Source: Helicobacteraceae bacterium (GTDB lineage: Bacteria; Campylobacterota; Campylobacteria; Campylobacterales; Sulfurimonadaceae). Taken from it: 64,000 nucleotides of DNA. The notes under the pieces were generated by a model that was not told the DNA's origin, searched no databases, and saw only the letters and a list, made by a program, of their open reading frames with translations. Within the stretch, counting starts at the first letter, position 1, and each line of letters starts with the position of its first letter. A program made the position numbers and the translations under genes. This document shows positions 36,023-45,044 of the stretch, piece by piece. The stretch lies in NCBI GenBank assembly GCA_947498025.1, contig CANMJR010000009.1, positions 1 to 64,000 of the forward strand, read 5' to 3'.

Positions 36023-36097
36023 TGGTGACCCCAAGGAGAATTGAACTCCTGTAACATGGATGAAAACCATGGATCCTGACCGCTAGACGATGGGGCC
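36023..36097 (-). tRNA. tRNA-Glu (TTC)
   Basis: On the - strand a full cloverleaf: acceptor GGCCCCA with TGGGGTC, D-arm 'GTCTAGCGGTCAGGA', anticodon stem CATGG/CCATG with loop TTTTCAT (anticodon TTC), T-arm 'AGGAGTTCAATTCTCCT', and encoded CCA. Confidence 0.95.
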
Positions 36098-36111
36098 AAC
36101 TATTTGTAAAA

Positions 36112-36187
36112 TGGTGTCCTGTGATGGATTCGAACCATCGGCCACATCATTAAAAGTGACGTGCTCTACCAGCTGAGCTAACAAGAC
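36112..36187 (-). tRNA. tRNA-Lys (TTT)
   Basis: On the - strand: acceptor GTCTTGT with ACAGGAC, D-arm 'AGCTCAGCTGGTAGAGC', anticodon stem CGTCA/TGATG with loop CTTTTAA (anticodon TTT), T-arm 'GATGGTTCGAATCCATC', and encoded CCA. It lies 14 bp from tRNA-Glu, probably one transcript. Confidence 0.95.
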
Positions 36188-36315
36188 TTGAACAAGCATT
36201 TCTGTTTGTGGACGCGAATTATAGACAAATAGTTTTTATATGTCAAGAATTAGGACTGAAATTTCAAAACTTTTTGTATTTTGCCTTAAAAGCTTACAAA
36301 ACCGCAAGAACTCTA

Positions 36316-36666
36316 TTAAAGTTTCACTCCTATTTTATTCAAAGCCAATATCATCACATAATACGCCAGAATCGTCATAAGAGCTGATGCTCCTAGACTG
36401 AGATAAAAATTTATTCCTTTTTTTAGCAGAATTGGTAATGTAACAAATAGTGCCAAAGAGGGAATGACAAGCCAAAAAATGGATGTTGAGAGTTGTGATA
36501 TCTTTTCAATATCTTTTGTTTCTACATATATCCATATCATCGCAATAATTGAGATGAGTGGCAATGATGCGAGAATAGCACCAATGAATGAGCTTCACTT
36601 GGATATCTCTGCAATTGCTACGATAATGAATGCAGATAAAAACACTTTTAGAATGAAATACATCAT
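36316..36666 (-). pseudogene. DUF3147-type membrane protein with in-frame TGA
   Basis: Read through from ATG 36666 (AAGGA upstream) this is a complete DUF3147-like protein: 'FILKVFLSAFIIVAIAEISK', stop, 'SSFIGAILASLPLISIIAMI', then 'FWLVIPSLALFVTLPILLKK', with four TM segments and about 116 residues. Codon 36595-36597 is TGA where Arg (CGA) would be expected between 'ISK' and 'SSF', a one-base change. The ORF track shows only the downstream 82 aa. Selenocysteine is unlikely: the protein is not a redox enzyme and I see no obvious SECIS. Confidence 0.7.
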
Positions 36667-36721
36667 GTTTTTCCTTCGTTTATTAAGAATATCGGTCATA
36701 TTAAATATGACCGATAGCTTT

Positions 36722-37087
36722 TTACTTTCCGTTATAGTTTGCACCCGTAATTGTGCCATACAAGTCAACAAAGATAAAGAGTGACTGTTTGTCAGAATCT
36801 TTTATATTCAAGTTCTGGAATTTAACTACCCATTCCAAAGTATTATTGAAATTTTGCTTCTTTGCATTTATATAGGTACTGTTTTTCCAGCTAGAATCAA
36901 CTTTTTGATTTTTAACTAACACTTCTACTATGTACTTTTGTGATACTTCTATTATCCGCTCTTCTACTAGTATCTCTTTTGGAACATTGTGGCTATGTCC
37001 ACCGCTACTTGCACCGCCATGAGCAAATCCAGCCACTCCAAAGCAGAAAATTCCTGCAACTACTATATTTTTAATCTTATTTTTCAT
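36722..37087 (-). CDS. Periplasmic DUF6488-like protein
   Basis: A 121-aa exported protein: signal peptide ending 'GVAGFAHG', then a Gly/His segment 'GGASSGGHSHN' and a small domain ending 'SLFIFVDLYGTITGANYNGK', which resembles the DUF6488 family. The His-rich N-terminus and neighbours (HupE/UreJ and a second His-rich protein) point to metal handling in the periplasm. 12 bp downstream of hupE on the same strand. Confidence 0.65.
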   Translation of the reverse strand: MKNKIKNIVVAGIFCFGVAGFAHGGASSGGHSHNVPKEILVEERIIEVSQKYIVEVLVKNQKVDSSWKNSTYINAKKQNFNNTLEWVVKFQNLNIKDSDKQSLFIFVDLYGTITGANYNGK

Positions 37088-37099
37088 ACTTTTTTCCTT

Positions 37100-37879
37100 T
37101 TATAATTTATCATGTTCACTTTTAAGTGACTGATTATTTGTTCCTTGCATATCTTGGTGAATATGAAAGTGCTCATCCGCGTTAAATCCAAACTCTTCTT
37201 GATTCGCATTGTGTAAATAGCCGTGTAATTGCATCAGCAAAAGCATAAATCCGGCAAACATCAAAGCATGATTTGCCACTTTACTTAATCGTCCAAAAGA
37301 TTTTGTTTTTCGCCAAATATTGAGTAAAACTAACATCATTGCTAAGGCAAGAATTTGTCCTATTTCTACTCCAAGATTAAAAGAGAGAATTCGTAGCAAC
37401 ATATCACTATTTTGTTCACCAAGAGGAAGTTTTTGTAAACGAGTAGAGAGACCAAATCCATGAATGAGTCCAAAAATGAGAACCATCCATAAAAGTGGAG
37501 GTGCTTTCATCTCTAAATAATTTTGAAATCCTTTGTTGTTATCAAAAGCCTTGTAAACGACACTTATGGCAATCACTGCATCGACTAACCAATAATTGGC
37601 AGTGATGCCCATAAAAGTTGCAAAAATAAGCGTAATAGAGTGTCCAATTGTAAAAATTGTAACAAATTTAACAATATCATTGAAAGATGTTAAAAAAAAG
37701 ATAACACCAAATAGAAATAGGAGATGGTCATACCCGGTGAGCATATGAGAAGCTCCAAGCCATATATATTGAAAGTTTCCACCTTCAATCATTGCCTGCA
37801 TATCTGCACTTGAAATACCGTGAGCATACCCGCTGGTCGCTACAATAAACAAGGAAATTATTAAAAATATTTTATTCAT
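37100..37879 (-). CDS. HupE/UreJ-family membrane protein
   Basis: A 259-aa protein with signal peptide, about seven TM segments and the HupE/UreJ-type motif 'GASHMLTGYDHLLFLFGV' (about 42-59), plus 'IHGFGLSTRLQ' and a His-rich C-terminal tail ('DEHFHIHQDMQG'). Relatives are thought to move nickel, cobalt or other divalent metals. It lies between two His-rich exported proteins. No hydrogenase or urease gene is adjacent. Confidence 0.8.
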   Translation of the reverse strand: MNKIFLIISLFIVATSGYAHGISSADMQAMIEGGNFQYIWLGASHMLTGYDHLLFLFGVIFFLTSFNDIVKFVTIFTIGHSITLIFATFMGITANYWLVDAVIAISVVYKAFDNNKGFQNYLEMKAPPLLWMVLIFGLIHGFGLSTRLQKLPLGEQNSDMLLRILSFNLGVEIGQILALAMMLVLLNIWRKTKSFGRLSKVANHALMFAGFMLLLMQLHGYLHNANQEEFGFNADEHFHIHQDMQGTNNQSLKSEHDKL

Positions 37880-37929
37880 AAATATCCTGTGTGTAAAAAA
37901 TAATGGTATTGAACAAAGTAAGAGAAAAG

Positions 37930-38253
37930 TTATGCGATGATAGGAGGTCTAAATAAATCCTGAGTTATATTGCTTGAGATATATAAGTTAACATCAACAA
38001 TGTCATTAGTATTTAAAGTGGGAGTGAACATGTTGTCTTGTATTAAAAAAAGAAGTGAATCAATTAAAATATTGGATGTTTTTACAAAATGTATATGGCT
38101 ATGTGCGTGTGTGTCATTCTCATGCTCATGATGATGGGTATGAGAATATGTTTGCACATAACCACATGACCCATCATTTTCATTTTCTATAGAGTAGAAT
38201 TTTCCGAACAATAAGCTTGGAAGAATTAAAATCAAAAGTAACCGCTTAATCAT
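37930..38253 (-). CDS. Small His-rich exported protein
   Basis: A 107-aa protein with a signal peptide ('IKRLLLILILPSLLFG') and a striking metal-binding run 'SHTHHHEHENDTHAHSHIHF' (about 37-56). Unknown family. First gene of the HupE set; probably a periplasmic metal buffer. Confidence 0.6.
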   Translation of the reverse strand: MIKRLLLILILPSLLFGKFYSIENENDGSCGYVQTYSHTHHHEHENDTHAHSHIHFVKTSNILIDSLLFLIQDNMFTPTLNTNDIVDVNLYISSNITQDLFRPPIIA

Positions 38254-38438
38254 GAGAAATTATACCTTTAAGTCGCCTAAAAATATCTCTTGTTATTTTT
38301 TTAGAATATTATCGTCTAAAATTTTCATCTTAGTTTTTTGTCTTTAAGTGAAAAACTTTTTAATATTCAAAAACATCAATATACCTCACTTGTATGATAT
38401 TGCATGAAAAACTTACAATTTTAGTTAAAATATCACGC

Positions 38439-39362
38439 ATGAATTACTACGCTTTTGAATACCCTTTTTTACTTTTATTGCTTATTCCCATAATTATTTG
38501 TCTTTATAAGTGTAAAGAATTTATGAAACCGAAATTTTTCGTGCATCTGCATTTTTTGCGTGCTAAAAAGAGTTTTTTGAAGTTAGATTGGATTGTTAAA
38601 ATAATTATATTTACACTTCTTGCTATTGCCCTCGCTTCGCCTGTTGTGATTGACAAATTGAATCAGAATGACAGACATGGCAAAGATATAGTGTTGGCAA
38701 TTGATGCGAGCGGTTCTATGAACTCATCGGGATTTGATTTTGAAAATGAGATGAGCAAAGAGCAGAGGCTTTCGCGGTTTGAAATCACAAAAATTATTGC
38801 CTCGGAGTTTATACAAAATCGTGTAAGTGACAATCTAGGCGTAGTTCTGTATGGAGATTTTGCTTTTATCGCCTCTCCTATCACCTATGAAAAAGAGATT
38901 GTAAACGAGATGCTCGGCTATCTTACGCAAGGCATGGCAGGGCAAAATACGGCTATCGGCGAAGCAATTGCCATGAGTGTGAGAGCCTTTAAATTTTCAA
39001 AGGCTAAAACAAAAATCGTCATACTTTTGACCGACGGTGAGCATAACAGCGGAGAAATCTCTCCGAAAGATGCAACGATTTTGGCAAAAAATGAGAATAT
39101 CAAAATCTACACTATTGCCATGGGAAACAAAGGCGAAGCGGATGAAGCACTCCTTCAAACCATTGCGCAGGAAAGTGGAGGTGAATTTTTTAGTGCAACA
39201 AACGCAAAAGAGCTGCAAGAAGTCTATAACAAAATCGATGCACTGGAATCTTCAAACATCAAAAGCAAAGAGTTTATACAACAAAAATTTTATTATCAGG
39301 CAGTTTTACTCCTCGCATGTGGATTTCTGCTCTTTTTACTTTTTAGAGAGGCGAGAAGATGA
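38439..39362 (+). CDS. batA: BatA-type VWA protein, set 1
   Basis: A 307-aa inner-membrane protein with two N-terminal TM segments, a VWA domain with MIDAS 'AIDASGSMNSSG' (about 83-94) and a C-terminal TM. The track starts at 38394; ATG 38439 ('MNYYAFEYPFLLLLLIP') begins at the family N-terminus. Bat proteins are linked to aerotolerance or envelope stress in other bacteria; the exact job is unknown. Its stop overlaps the batB start. This set lacks its own MoxR and DUF58 genes and may use those of set 2. Confidence 0.85.
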   Translation: MNYYAFEYPFLLLLLIPIIICLYKCKEFMKPKFFVHLHFLRAKKSFLKLDWIVKIIIFTLLAIALASPVVIDKLNQNDRHGKDIVLAIDASGSMNSSGFDFENEMSKEQRLSRFEITKIIASEFIQNRVSDNLGVVLYGDFAFIASPITYEKEIVNEMLGYLTQGMAGQNTAIGEAIAMSVRAFKFSKAKTKIVILLTDGEHNSGEISPKDATILAKNENIKIYTIAMGNKGEADEALLQTIAQESGGEFFSATNAKELQEVYNKIDALESSNIKSKEFIQQKFYYQAVLLLACGFLLFLLFREARR

Positions 39363-40873
39363 ACCTTTTAAATACTGAATATTTCTGGCTTTTACTCCTT
39401 CTCGCACCCCTCTTTATCAAAAAAAATTTTAGGGAGATGAGTTTTGTCTCTTATGGATATATTTTTACCTTTTTATTTATTGTTTTGGCACTTACCCGCC
39501 CGGTAATTGAGCAAGAGCCAATCAAAAGTGAACAGGTGCTGAGTGATGTGATAATTGCCGTGGATTTGTCCTACTCCATGCATGCAACAGATATTTTGCC
39601 CTCGCGGCTAGAAAAGGCAAAAGAGATAGTACAAACCCTTGTAAAAGTCCAAACAGAGAGTAGATTTGGAGTTGTCGGATTTACAACAAATGCCATAGTT
39701 TTATCACCGCTCACAGAAGATAGTGAACTTTTGCTTCATCTATTTAACTCACTCGAGCAAAAATTGGTCATCACAAAGGGAAGCAGTGTTTTACCTGCCA
39801 TAGAGCTGTCTCGCAAAATGTCAAAATCAAAACATCCGAGTGTGGTTATTTTGAGTGACGGAGCGGATGAGCCGAGTTATGAAAAAGAGGCGAGGCTCGC
39901 AAAAGAGAGCGGTTTAATCGTTAATGTTTTTATAATTGCCACGGAGATGGGCGGAACATTGACTCTTGAAAATGGGGAGTTGCTCAAAGATGAAAAGGGA
40001 AATATCGTAGTCTCAAGGGCAAACAGTGCTCTTTCAGTTGTGGCAACAACAAGCGGCGGCGTTTTTACCGAGAGTCTTGATGTGCTCTTGGAAGCGTTAG
40101 AGGAGCAAAAAAACAGAGAGTTTAAAACCCGGACTTCCATTATGAAAAACCTAGAACTCTTTTATTACTTCGTAGTTTTGGCAATCCTTACATTTTTGGT
40201 AACAACCACCACTCTCAAACGCTTTATACTCGCTTTTTTACTTCTTTTTGGAGTGCATTTAAGTGCTTCTCCCTACGAGCAGATACATGAAAATATCGCA
40301 AAGAGTGCCTATGAAAAAAAGGATTATAAAAGAGCGATAGAACATTATCAAAAGATTGACAAAAGCAGAGCCTACTTTAATCTGGCATGTGCATATTATA
40401 AAGAGGGTGAATATGAGAAGGCATTGACAAATTTTGCAAGGGTGAAATCAAACGATGCGAAGTTTAAGTCGGAGCTATTCTATAACATGGCAAACACGCT
40501 TGTAAGGCTCAAAGAGTTCAAAAAAGCGAGAGAGGCGTATTTGAAATCGCTTACACTTTTTTACTCAAAAGAGGCAGATGAGAATCTGCAATATATCAAA
40601 GATGTTGCAGAAGAAAAAACGATGAGTACAGGGCAGCAAAAAACAAAAAACAATTCTGAAATTGCAAAACAAGAAGAGTCTTCACAAAAGAAAAAAGAGG
40701 GCGGCGGTTCCAACATGGAAGTGAGTGCAAATGCAAGCAGCGGGGCAAGTGATGCGGAGAAAAAAGCAAAAAATGAGGGTATGCTCAACCTCAATGGCGG
40801 CAAAGCAAAACTAAGCTCAAAACAGTATGAGCTCATCAACAAAAGAGGGACAAATGAACAAAAACCTTGGTAA
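39359..40873 (+). CDS. batB: BatB-type VWA plus TPR protein, set 1
   Basis: A 504-aa protein: TM segments at 9-20 and 28-46, VWA with 'IAVDLSYSMHATD' (about 66-78), TMs near 265 and 285, then TPR repeats ('YKRAIEHYQKI', 'YEKALTNFARV', 'FKKAREAYLKS') and a low-complexity Lys/Glu/Ser tail. This is BatB fused to BatC. The last codons, '...NEQKPW', overlap the start of batD in another frame, the same junction as in set 2. Confidence 0.85.
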   Translation: MNLLNTEYFWLLLLLAPLFIKKNFREMSFVSYGYIFTFLFIVLALTRPVIEQEPIKSEQVLSDVIIAVDLSYSMHATDILPSRLEKAKEIVQTLVKVQTESRFGVVGFTTNAIVLSPLTEDSELLLHLFNSLEQKLVITKGSSVLPAIELSRKMSKSKHPSVVILSDGADEPSYEKEARLAKESGLIVNVFIIATEMGGTLTLENGELLKDEKGNIVVSRANSALSVVATTSGGVFTESLDVLLEALEEQKNREFKTRTSIMKNLELFYYFVVLAILTFLVTTTTLKRFILAFLLLFGVHLSASPYEQIHENIAKSAYEKKDYKRAIEHYQKIDKSRAYFNLACAYYKEGEYEKALTNFARVKSNDAKFKSELFYNMANTLVRLKEFKKAREAYLKSLTLFYSKEADENLQYIKDVAEEKTMSTGQQKTKNNSEIAKQEESSQKKKEGGGSNMEVSANASSGASDAEKKAKNEGMLNLNGGKAKLSSKQYELINKRGTNEQKPW

Positions 40874-41966
40874 ATTTTTTTTACTATTTTTAGCACTCTG
40901 GCATGTGGAGATTTTTGCATCAACTTATGTTTGGCATGTTGAGGCTGATAAAAAAACAGCATTTGTAAACGAAGCGATTTATTTAAAATATAGCTGCGAA
41001 TTTAGCGACAGAGCGGAGCTCTACTCCATAGATTTTAATCCGGTAGCGGAGAATGAAGAATATAGTTTGAAACTTTTAAGTCAAACAACAAAAATTGAAG
41101 ATGGCAGAAAAATAGTTTTATATGAGTTTGTGGTATTTGCAAAAAGAGCCGGTGAAGTGAAGTTTGACTTTGACATGGCGATGAAAAAAAGCAATCGTGA
41201 TTCAATAGAAAATATGATTATAGGCAGGGATAATATACAGGTAGAGCAGTTTTCAACAACTCTTGTACATCAAGAGAGTATAGCTGTTGAGGTAAAAGAG
41301 ATTCTTACTGATTTGTTCGGCTCGTTAGACATGCAGATAAAAAAAGATGAGCCCAAAGTAAAAGCATATGAGCCTTTGCACATGGAGATAACTCTCAAAG
41401 GGATAGGAAATTTTGAAGCACTAAAGCCCTATGAATTTAGCATTGTGGGAGTGAAAGTATTTTCAGAAATACCGATAGAAAATGTGACACTAACAAAAGA
41501 TGGACTGAGCGGTGAGTGGAGCCAAAAGTTTGCTTTTGTCGGTGATAAAGATTTTGAAATACCTGCTTTTTCGTTTAAATATTTTGATAAAGATGAGCAG
41601 AAAATCAGAGAGATTCATTTTGAAGCAATAAAAGTGGAGGTAAGTAAAGCCTTTTCAAAAGAGGAGCTTATTGAAGCAGACGAGAATGAGAAAAGTTTTT
41701 TAAAGTTAGAGCATCTCTATTACTTTTTAACCTTTATAGCGGGCTTTTTAGCCTCTAAAATCAAAATAAAAAAATCAGTCACACAGACCAAAGAGGAGAT
41801 TTTTTTAAATAAAATACAAAATGCAAAATCACTCGAAGAGCTCTGCATGCTGCTAGCGCTCAAAGACTCTAAAAAATATAGTGATATTATTTTAAAAATA
41901 GAGACAAAAGAGATACCTTCTCTTAAAAGAGCGAAAGAGGCTTCAAGTTTGTTAATGCAGAATTAA
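40854..41966 (+). CDS. batD: BatD-like protein, set 1
   Basis: A 370-aa protein with a signal peptide ('NLGKFFLLFLALWHVEIFA'), beta-rich Ig-like domains and a C-terminal TM. 'QKFAFVGDKDFEIPAFSFKY' matches the conserved BatD stretch 'QKMAFVSDEDFTIPPFELKY' of set 2. The track start 40827 lies inside batB; ATG 40854 gives the signal peptide at once. About 100 residues shorter than the set 2 copy. Confidence 0.75.
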   Translation: MNKNLGKFFLLFLALWHVEIFASTYVWHVEADKKTAFVNEAIYLKYSCEFSDRAELYSIDFNPVAENEEYSLKLLSQTTKIEDGRKIVLYEFVVFAKRAGEVKFDFDMAMKKSNRDSIENMIIGRDNIQVEQFSTTLVHQESIAVEVKEILTDLFGSLDMQIKKDEPKVKAYEPLHMEITLKGIGNFEALKPYEFSIVGVKVFSEIPIENVTLTKDGLSGEWSQKFAFVGDKDFEIPAFSFKYFDKDEQKIREIHFEAIKVEVSKAFSKEELIEADENEKSFLKLEHLYYFLTFIAGFLASKIKIKKSVTQTKEEIFLNKIQNAKSLEELCMLLALKDSKKYSDIILKIETKEIPSLKRAKEASSLLMQN

Positions 41967-42009
41967 CTCCATTTTAACTAGAATAGTTAAAATATTTGTA
42001 GGAATTAAA

Positions 42010-43014
42010 ATGTATAAATCTCTCTTTTTGTTTTCGTCGTTGGCGGCTGTGGTTATGATGAGCGGTTGTGCGCAAAGAATCAGTGTGAAAGCCCTTATTC
42101 CCGCAGAGATAGATAGAGCGACAAGCACAAAAAAAATCGCAATAACAGAGTTTAAAAACGATTTCGTAGGTCTTAGCTCAAAGATAGAGGCAAATCTTGC
42201 AAATCAAAGAATTGATAATCAAACTTTTTTTACATTAGTAAGCAGAAGCGATATTGATAAGGTTATAAGAGAGCAAAAAATTCAAAATAGCGGTTTGGTA
42301 GAGCCAAAAGATGCGGTTGAGGTGGGCAATCTTATAGGTGCACAGGCGATTATCTCCGGAGATGTCGGACAGGTTACTTCAAGCGACTCCTTCTATTATG
42401 AAAGCCGTTCCAAATGTGCTGATAAAAAATGCAGTGAGCTGGTTTACTACAATGTAGGCTGCAACATGCGGGTTGTCGGTCTCTCAGCCCAAATACGGAT
42501 GATTGACATAGCAAAGGGTGATATTATTTATGCCGATACAATGGCAAAAACAGCCGAATTTAGGCATTGCATCGATGATTATAGAGCTATTCCCTCAACG
42601 GAGATAGCAGCACAAAGTTTGGCAAATGATATTTCTCAAACTTTTTCATACAAACTCACACCGCATTATCGCTATTTTGATGTTGTTTTGCTTGAAGATG
42701 CAGATTTAGATTATAACAAGGCTCAGGAAAAACTTTTGGAGAGTTCTTTGGAGTATATTAAACAAAATAGATATGACAAAGCCGAAAAACTGCTTATGGA
42801 GTTGATAGATGCAACCGACAGAAAGAGTTTAGTGGCTTTTTACAATCTCGGAGTGGTCAAAGAGGCACAGGGTGAGTTCATAAAAGCCCAGGAGTATTAT
42901 AAAATGGCTGATGCTTTGATGGTTGAGCCGATAGAAGAGGTAAGTACTGCCTACAATAGAATTGGTTTGATGATAACAAATCAAGTCAAATCACAAGAGC
43001 AGATGTCAAGGTAG
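42010..43014 (+). CDS. CsgG-like outer-membrane lipoprotein with TPR tail
   Basis: A 334-aa lipoprotein (lipobox 'MMSGC', Cys 20). Residues about 40-215 resemble CsgG-type proteins ('KIAITEFKNDF', 'LVSRSDIDKVIREQKIQNSG', 'AVEVGNLIGAQAIISGDVG'). The C-terminal part has two TPR-like units ('YDKAEKLLMELI', 'FIKAQEYYKMADAL'). AGGA precedes ATG. It sits between the two Bat sets with an LPP20-type lipoprotein; a role in envelope assembly is inferred. Confidence 0.75.
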   Translation: MYKSLFLFSSLAAVVMMSGCAQRISVKALIPAEIDRATSTKKIAITEFKNDFVGLSSKIEANLANQRIDNQTFFTLVSRSDIDKVIREQKIQNSGLVEPKDAVEVGNLIGAQAIISGDVGQVTSSDSFYYESRSKCADKKCSELVYYNVGCNMRVVGLSAQIRMIDIAKGDIIYADTMAKTAEFRHCIDDYRAIPSTEIAAQSLANDISQTFSYKLTPHYRYFDVVLLEDADLDYNKAQEKLLESSLEYIKQNRYDKAEKLLMELIDATDRKSLVAFYNLGVVKEAQGEFIKAQEYYKMADALMVEPIEEVSTAYNRIGLMITNQVKSQEQMSR

Positions 43015-43018
43015 TTTG

Positions 43019-44005
43019 ATGAGATATTTTATAACTCTTTTGAGTGCACTGCTATTTTTATCGGCATGTGCGAGTCAAAAGCAATCTGTAGTAGCAAGCA
43101 AAAAAGAGTTGCCCCTGTGGTACAAAAATCCTACAAAAACAAGCGTATTTGTTATGTACGCGACAGGGGAGGGAGAGAGCAAGGAGGAGGCAGTGGCGGT
43201 CGCACTCAGTGCCATGGCTTCCACTCTGAGCGTCTCAATCTCATCACAGTTTAAAACAAAAAGTATTGTCCAAGAGGGCGATATTGAGAGTTCCCAAACA
43301 ACAAGTACCAATGAAGTCAAGAGTGATGTTAAAAAGATTCGCATCAGTAACTATGAAGTGGTTGAGAGTGAAGAAATCGGATTTAGAAAGTTCGTAGTGC
43401 TGGTGAAATCCGAGAAGAGAAAACTTTTTGAGAGTCTTAAAAAAGAGCTAGAACAAAAATTTAGCCTTGCTAAAACGGGGGTGACTTCAAATGTCCTCAA
43501 AGAACTGGGCAGTTATAAAGAGCAAATAAATTCATTGCAAGATGTCCCAAACATGCTCACGGTTATGAGTGTGCTGGACGAGAATTTTGACGGCTCAAAA
43601 TATATAAAAAAAGTAAAAGAGATAGATGAAAAGTATGAGAAGCTGCTCAATTCCATAACCTTTAGCATTGAAAGTGACAGTGAATCACAAAACCTCAAGG
43701 CACCCATTCAAAAGGGGCTGAGTGCGAAAAAACTGACCATAAAAGAGAGTGGCGGGAAAAACCATTTTAAAATTTATATTGTTTCAAAGACGGAACAAGC
43801 CTTATCCTACGGCTTCAGCTTGGCGAGATGCGCAATAAATATAAGCACAAAAGATTACAGCGGTGCGATTATAGGAAGTAACAAGCTAAATATCACAGGA
43901 CAATCAACGCAGGGCTACAATATAGCCAAAGAGAACGTCGCAATCAAGCTGAGTGAGATGGTTAAAAAAGAGGGGATAGAGAAAATTTTAGGACTTGAAA
44001 TATAG
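43019..44005 (+). CDS. LPP20-type lipoprotein
   Basis: A 328-aa lipoprotein: 'MRYFITLLSALLFLSACAS' has lipobox LSAC. The N-terminal domain 'MYATGEGESKEEAVAVALSA' onwards is LPP20-like, the family that also includes FlgP. Helical middle, then a second beta domain. The track starts with TTG 43016; ATG 43019 is the likely start. Pairs with the CsgG-like gene 4 bp upstream. Confidence 0.75.
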   Translation: MRYFITLLSALLFLSACASQKQSVVASKKELPLWYKNPTKTSVFVMYATGEGESKEEAVAVALSAMASTLSVSISSQFKTKSIVQEGDIESSQTTSTNEVKSDVKKIRISNYEVVESEEIGFRKFVVLVKSEKRKLFESLKKELEQKFSLAKTGVTSNVLKELGSYKEQINSLQDVPNMLTVMSVLDENFDGSKYIKKVKEIDEKYEKLLNSITFSIESDSESQNLKAPIQKGLSAKKLTIKESGGKNHFKIYIVSKTEQALSYGFSLARCAINISTKDYSGAIIGSNKLNITGQSTQGYNIAKENVAIKLSEMVKKEGIEKILGLEI

Positions 44006-44096
44006 CTAAAATAAAAATTTCTGCAACCTTATATTTATCAACCATTAACCCCCTCTTTGCTATACTTTTTCACTTTAAAAACAAGGTACTATTTAT

Positions 44097-45044
44097 ATGA
44101 TTTCTAAAATTCAAGAGATAAAAAAAGAGGTTGCGAAGGTGGTTGTGGGGCAGGAGAAGATGATTGATTCTCTTTTGATTGCGCTTTTGTGTGAGGGGCA
44201 TATTTTAATTGAGGGTGTTCCGGGGCTTGCAAAAACTACGACTGTAAATGCGTTGGCAAAATCATTGGGGTTAAACTTTAAGCGGGCTCAATTTACTCCA
44301 GATTTGCTTCCATCGGACATTTTGGGTGCAGAGATTTATGACCCGCAAAATAACAGCTTCAAAATCAAAAAAGGTCCAATCTTTACAAACCTGCTTTTGG
44401 CGGATGAGATTAACCGCTCTCCGGCAAAAGTTCAGTCGGCTCTGCTTGAAGTTATGCAGGAAAAACAGGTAACTTTAGGCGATACAACCTTTAAACTTGA
44501 CCTTCCCTTTTTTGTTATGGCAACGCAGAATCCAGTGGAGCAAGAGGGCGTTTACCAGCTTCCTGAGGCGCAGCTTGACCGTTTTATGCTCAAACTTTTA
44601 GTTGATTACAACACAAAATCAGAGGAGCTTGAAATTGCAAGACGCATCTCAAGCGGTAATTTTGAAGAGATACATACAGTCTTGTCTCATGAAGAGTTGA
44701 TAGAGTTAAAAAAAGCTATCAAAGCCGTGCATGTGGACAGCGAGGTTGAGGAGTACATGATAGAGCTTGTAAACGCAACCAGAAATCCGAGTGATTACGG
44801 GCTTGAGAGGCTCAAAAACTTTATACAGTTTGGTGCATCTCCGCGTGTGAGCATCGACATGTTTAAAGCGGTAAAAGCGATGGCATTTTTGCGAGGAAAA
44901 GATTTTGTAACGCCTGTGGATGTGGCGTTTATCGCAAAAGAGCTTATGCGTCACCGTATCGTTTTGAGTTATGAGGCTGAAGCTGAGGGCATCACAACGG
45001 ATGAGATTATTCAAGCTGTTTTAGAGGCCGTGCAGATACCGTAA
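44097..45044 (+). CDS. moxR: MoxR-family AAA+ ATPase
   Basis: A 315-aa chaperone-like ATPase. Walker A 'EGVPGLAKTTTVNALA' (about 40-55), Walker B 'LLADEINRSPAKVQSALLE', sensor 'ATQNPVEQEGVYQLPEAQLD'. MoxR works with VWA proteins to mature or activate enzymes. First gene of Bat set 2; its stop overlaps the DUF58 start by one base. Confidence 0.94.
   Translation: MISKIQEIKKEVAKVVVGQEKMIDSLLIALLCEGHILIEGVPGLAKTTTVNALAKSLGLNFKRAQFTPDLLPSDILGAEIYDPQNNSFKIKKGPIFTNLLLADEINRSPAKVQSALLEVMQEKQVTLGDTTFKLDLPFFVMATQNPVEQEGVYQLPEAQLDRFMLKLLVDYNTKSEELEIARRISSGNFEEIHTVLSHEELIELKKAIKAVHVDSEVEEYMIELVNATRNPSDYGLERLKNFIQFGASPRVSIDMFKAVKAMAFLRGKDFVTPVDVAFIAKELMRHRIVLSYEAEAEGITTDEIIQAVLEAVQIP

Noticed and set aside
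36595-36597. TGA as a selenocysteine codon
   Set aside because: Family context expects Arg, the protein is a small membrane protein with no redox site, and I see no convincing SECIS hairpin just after it.
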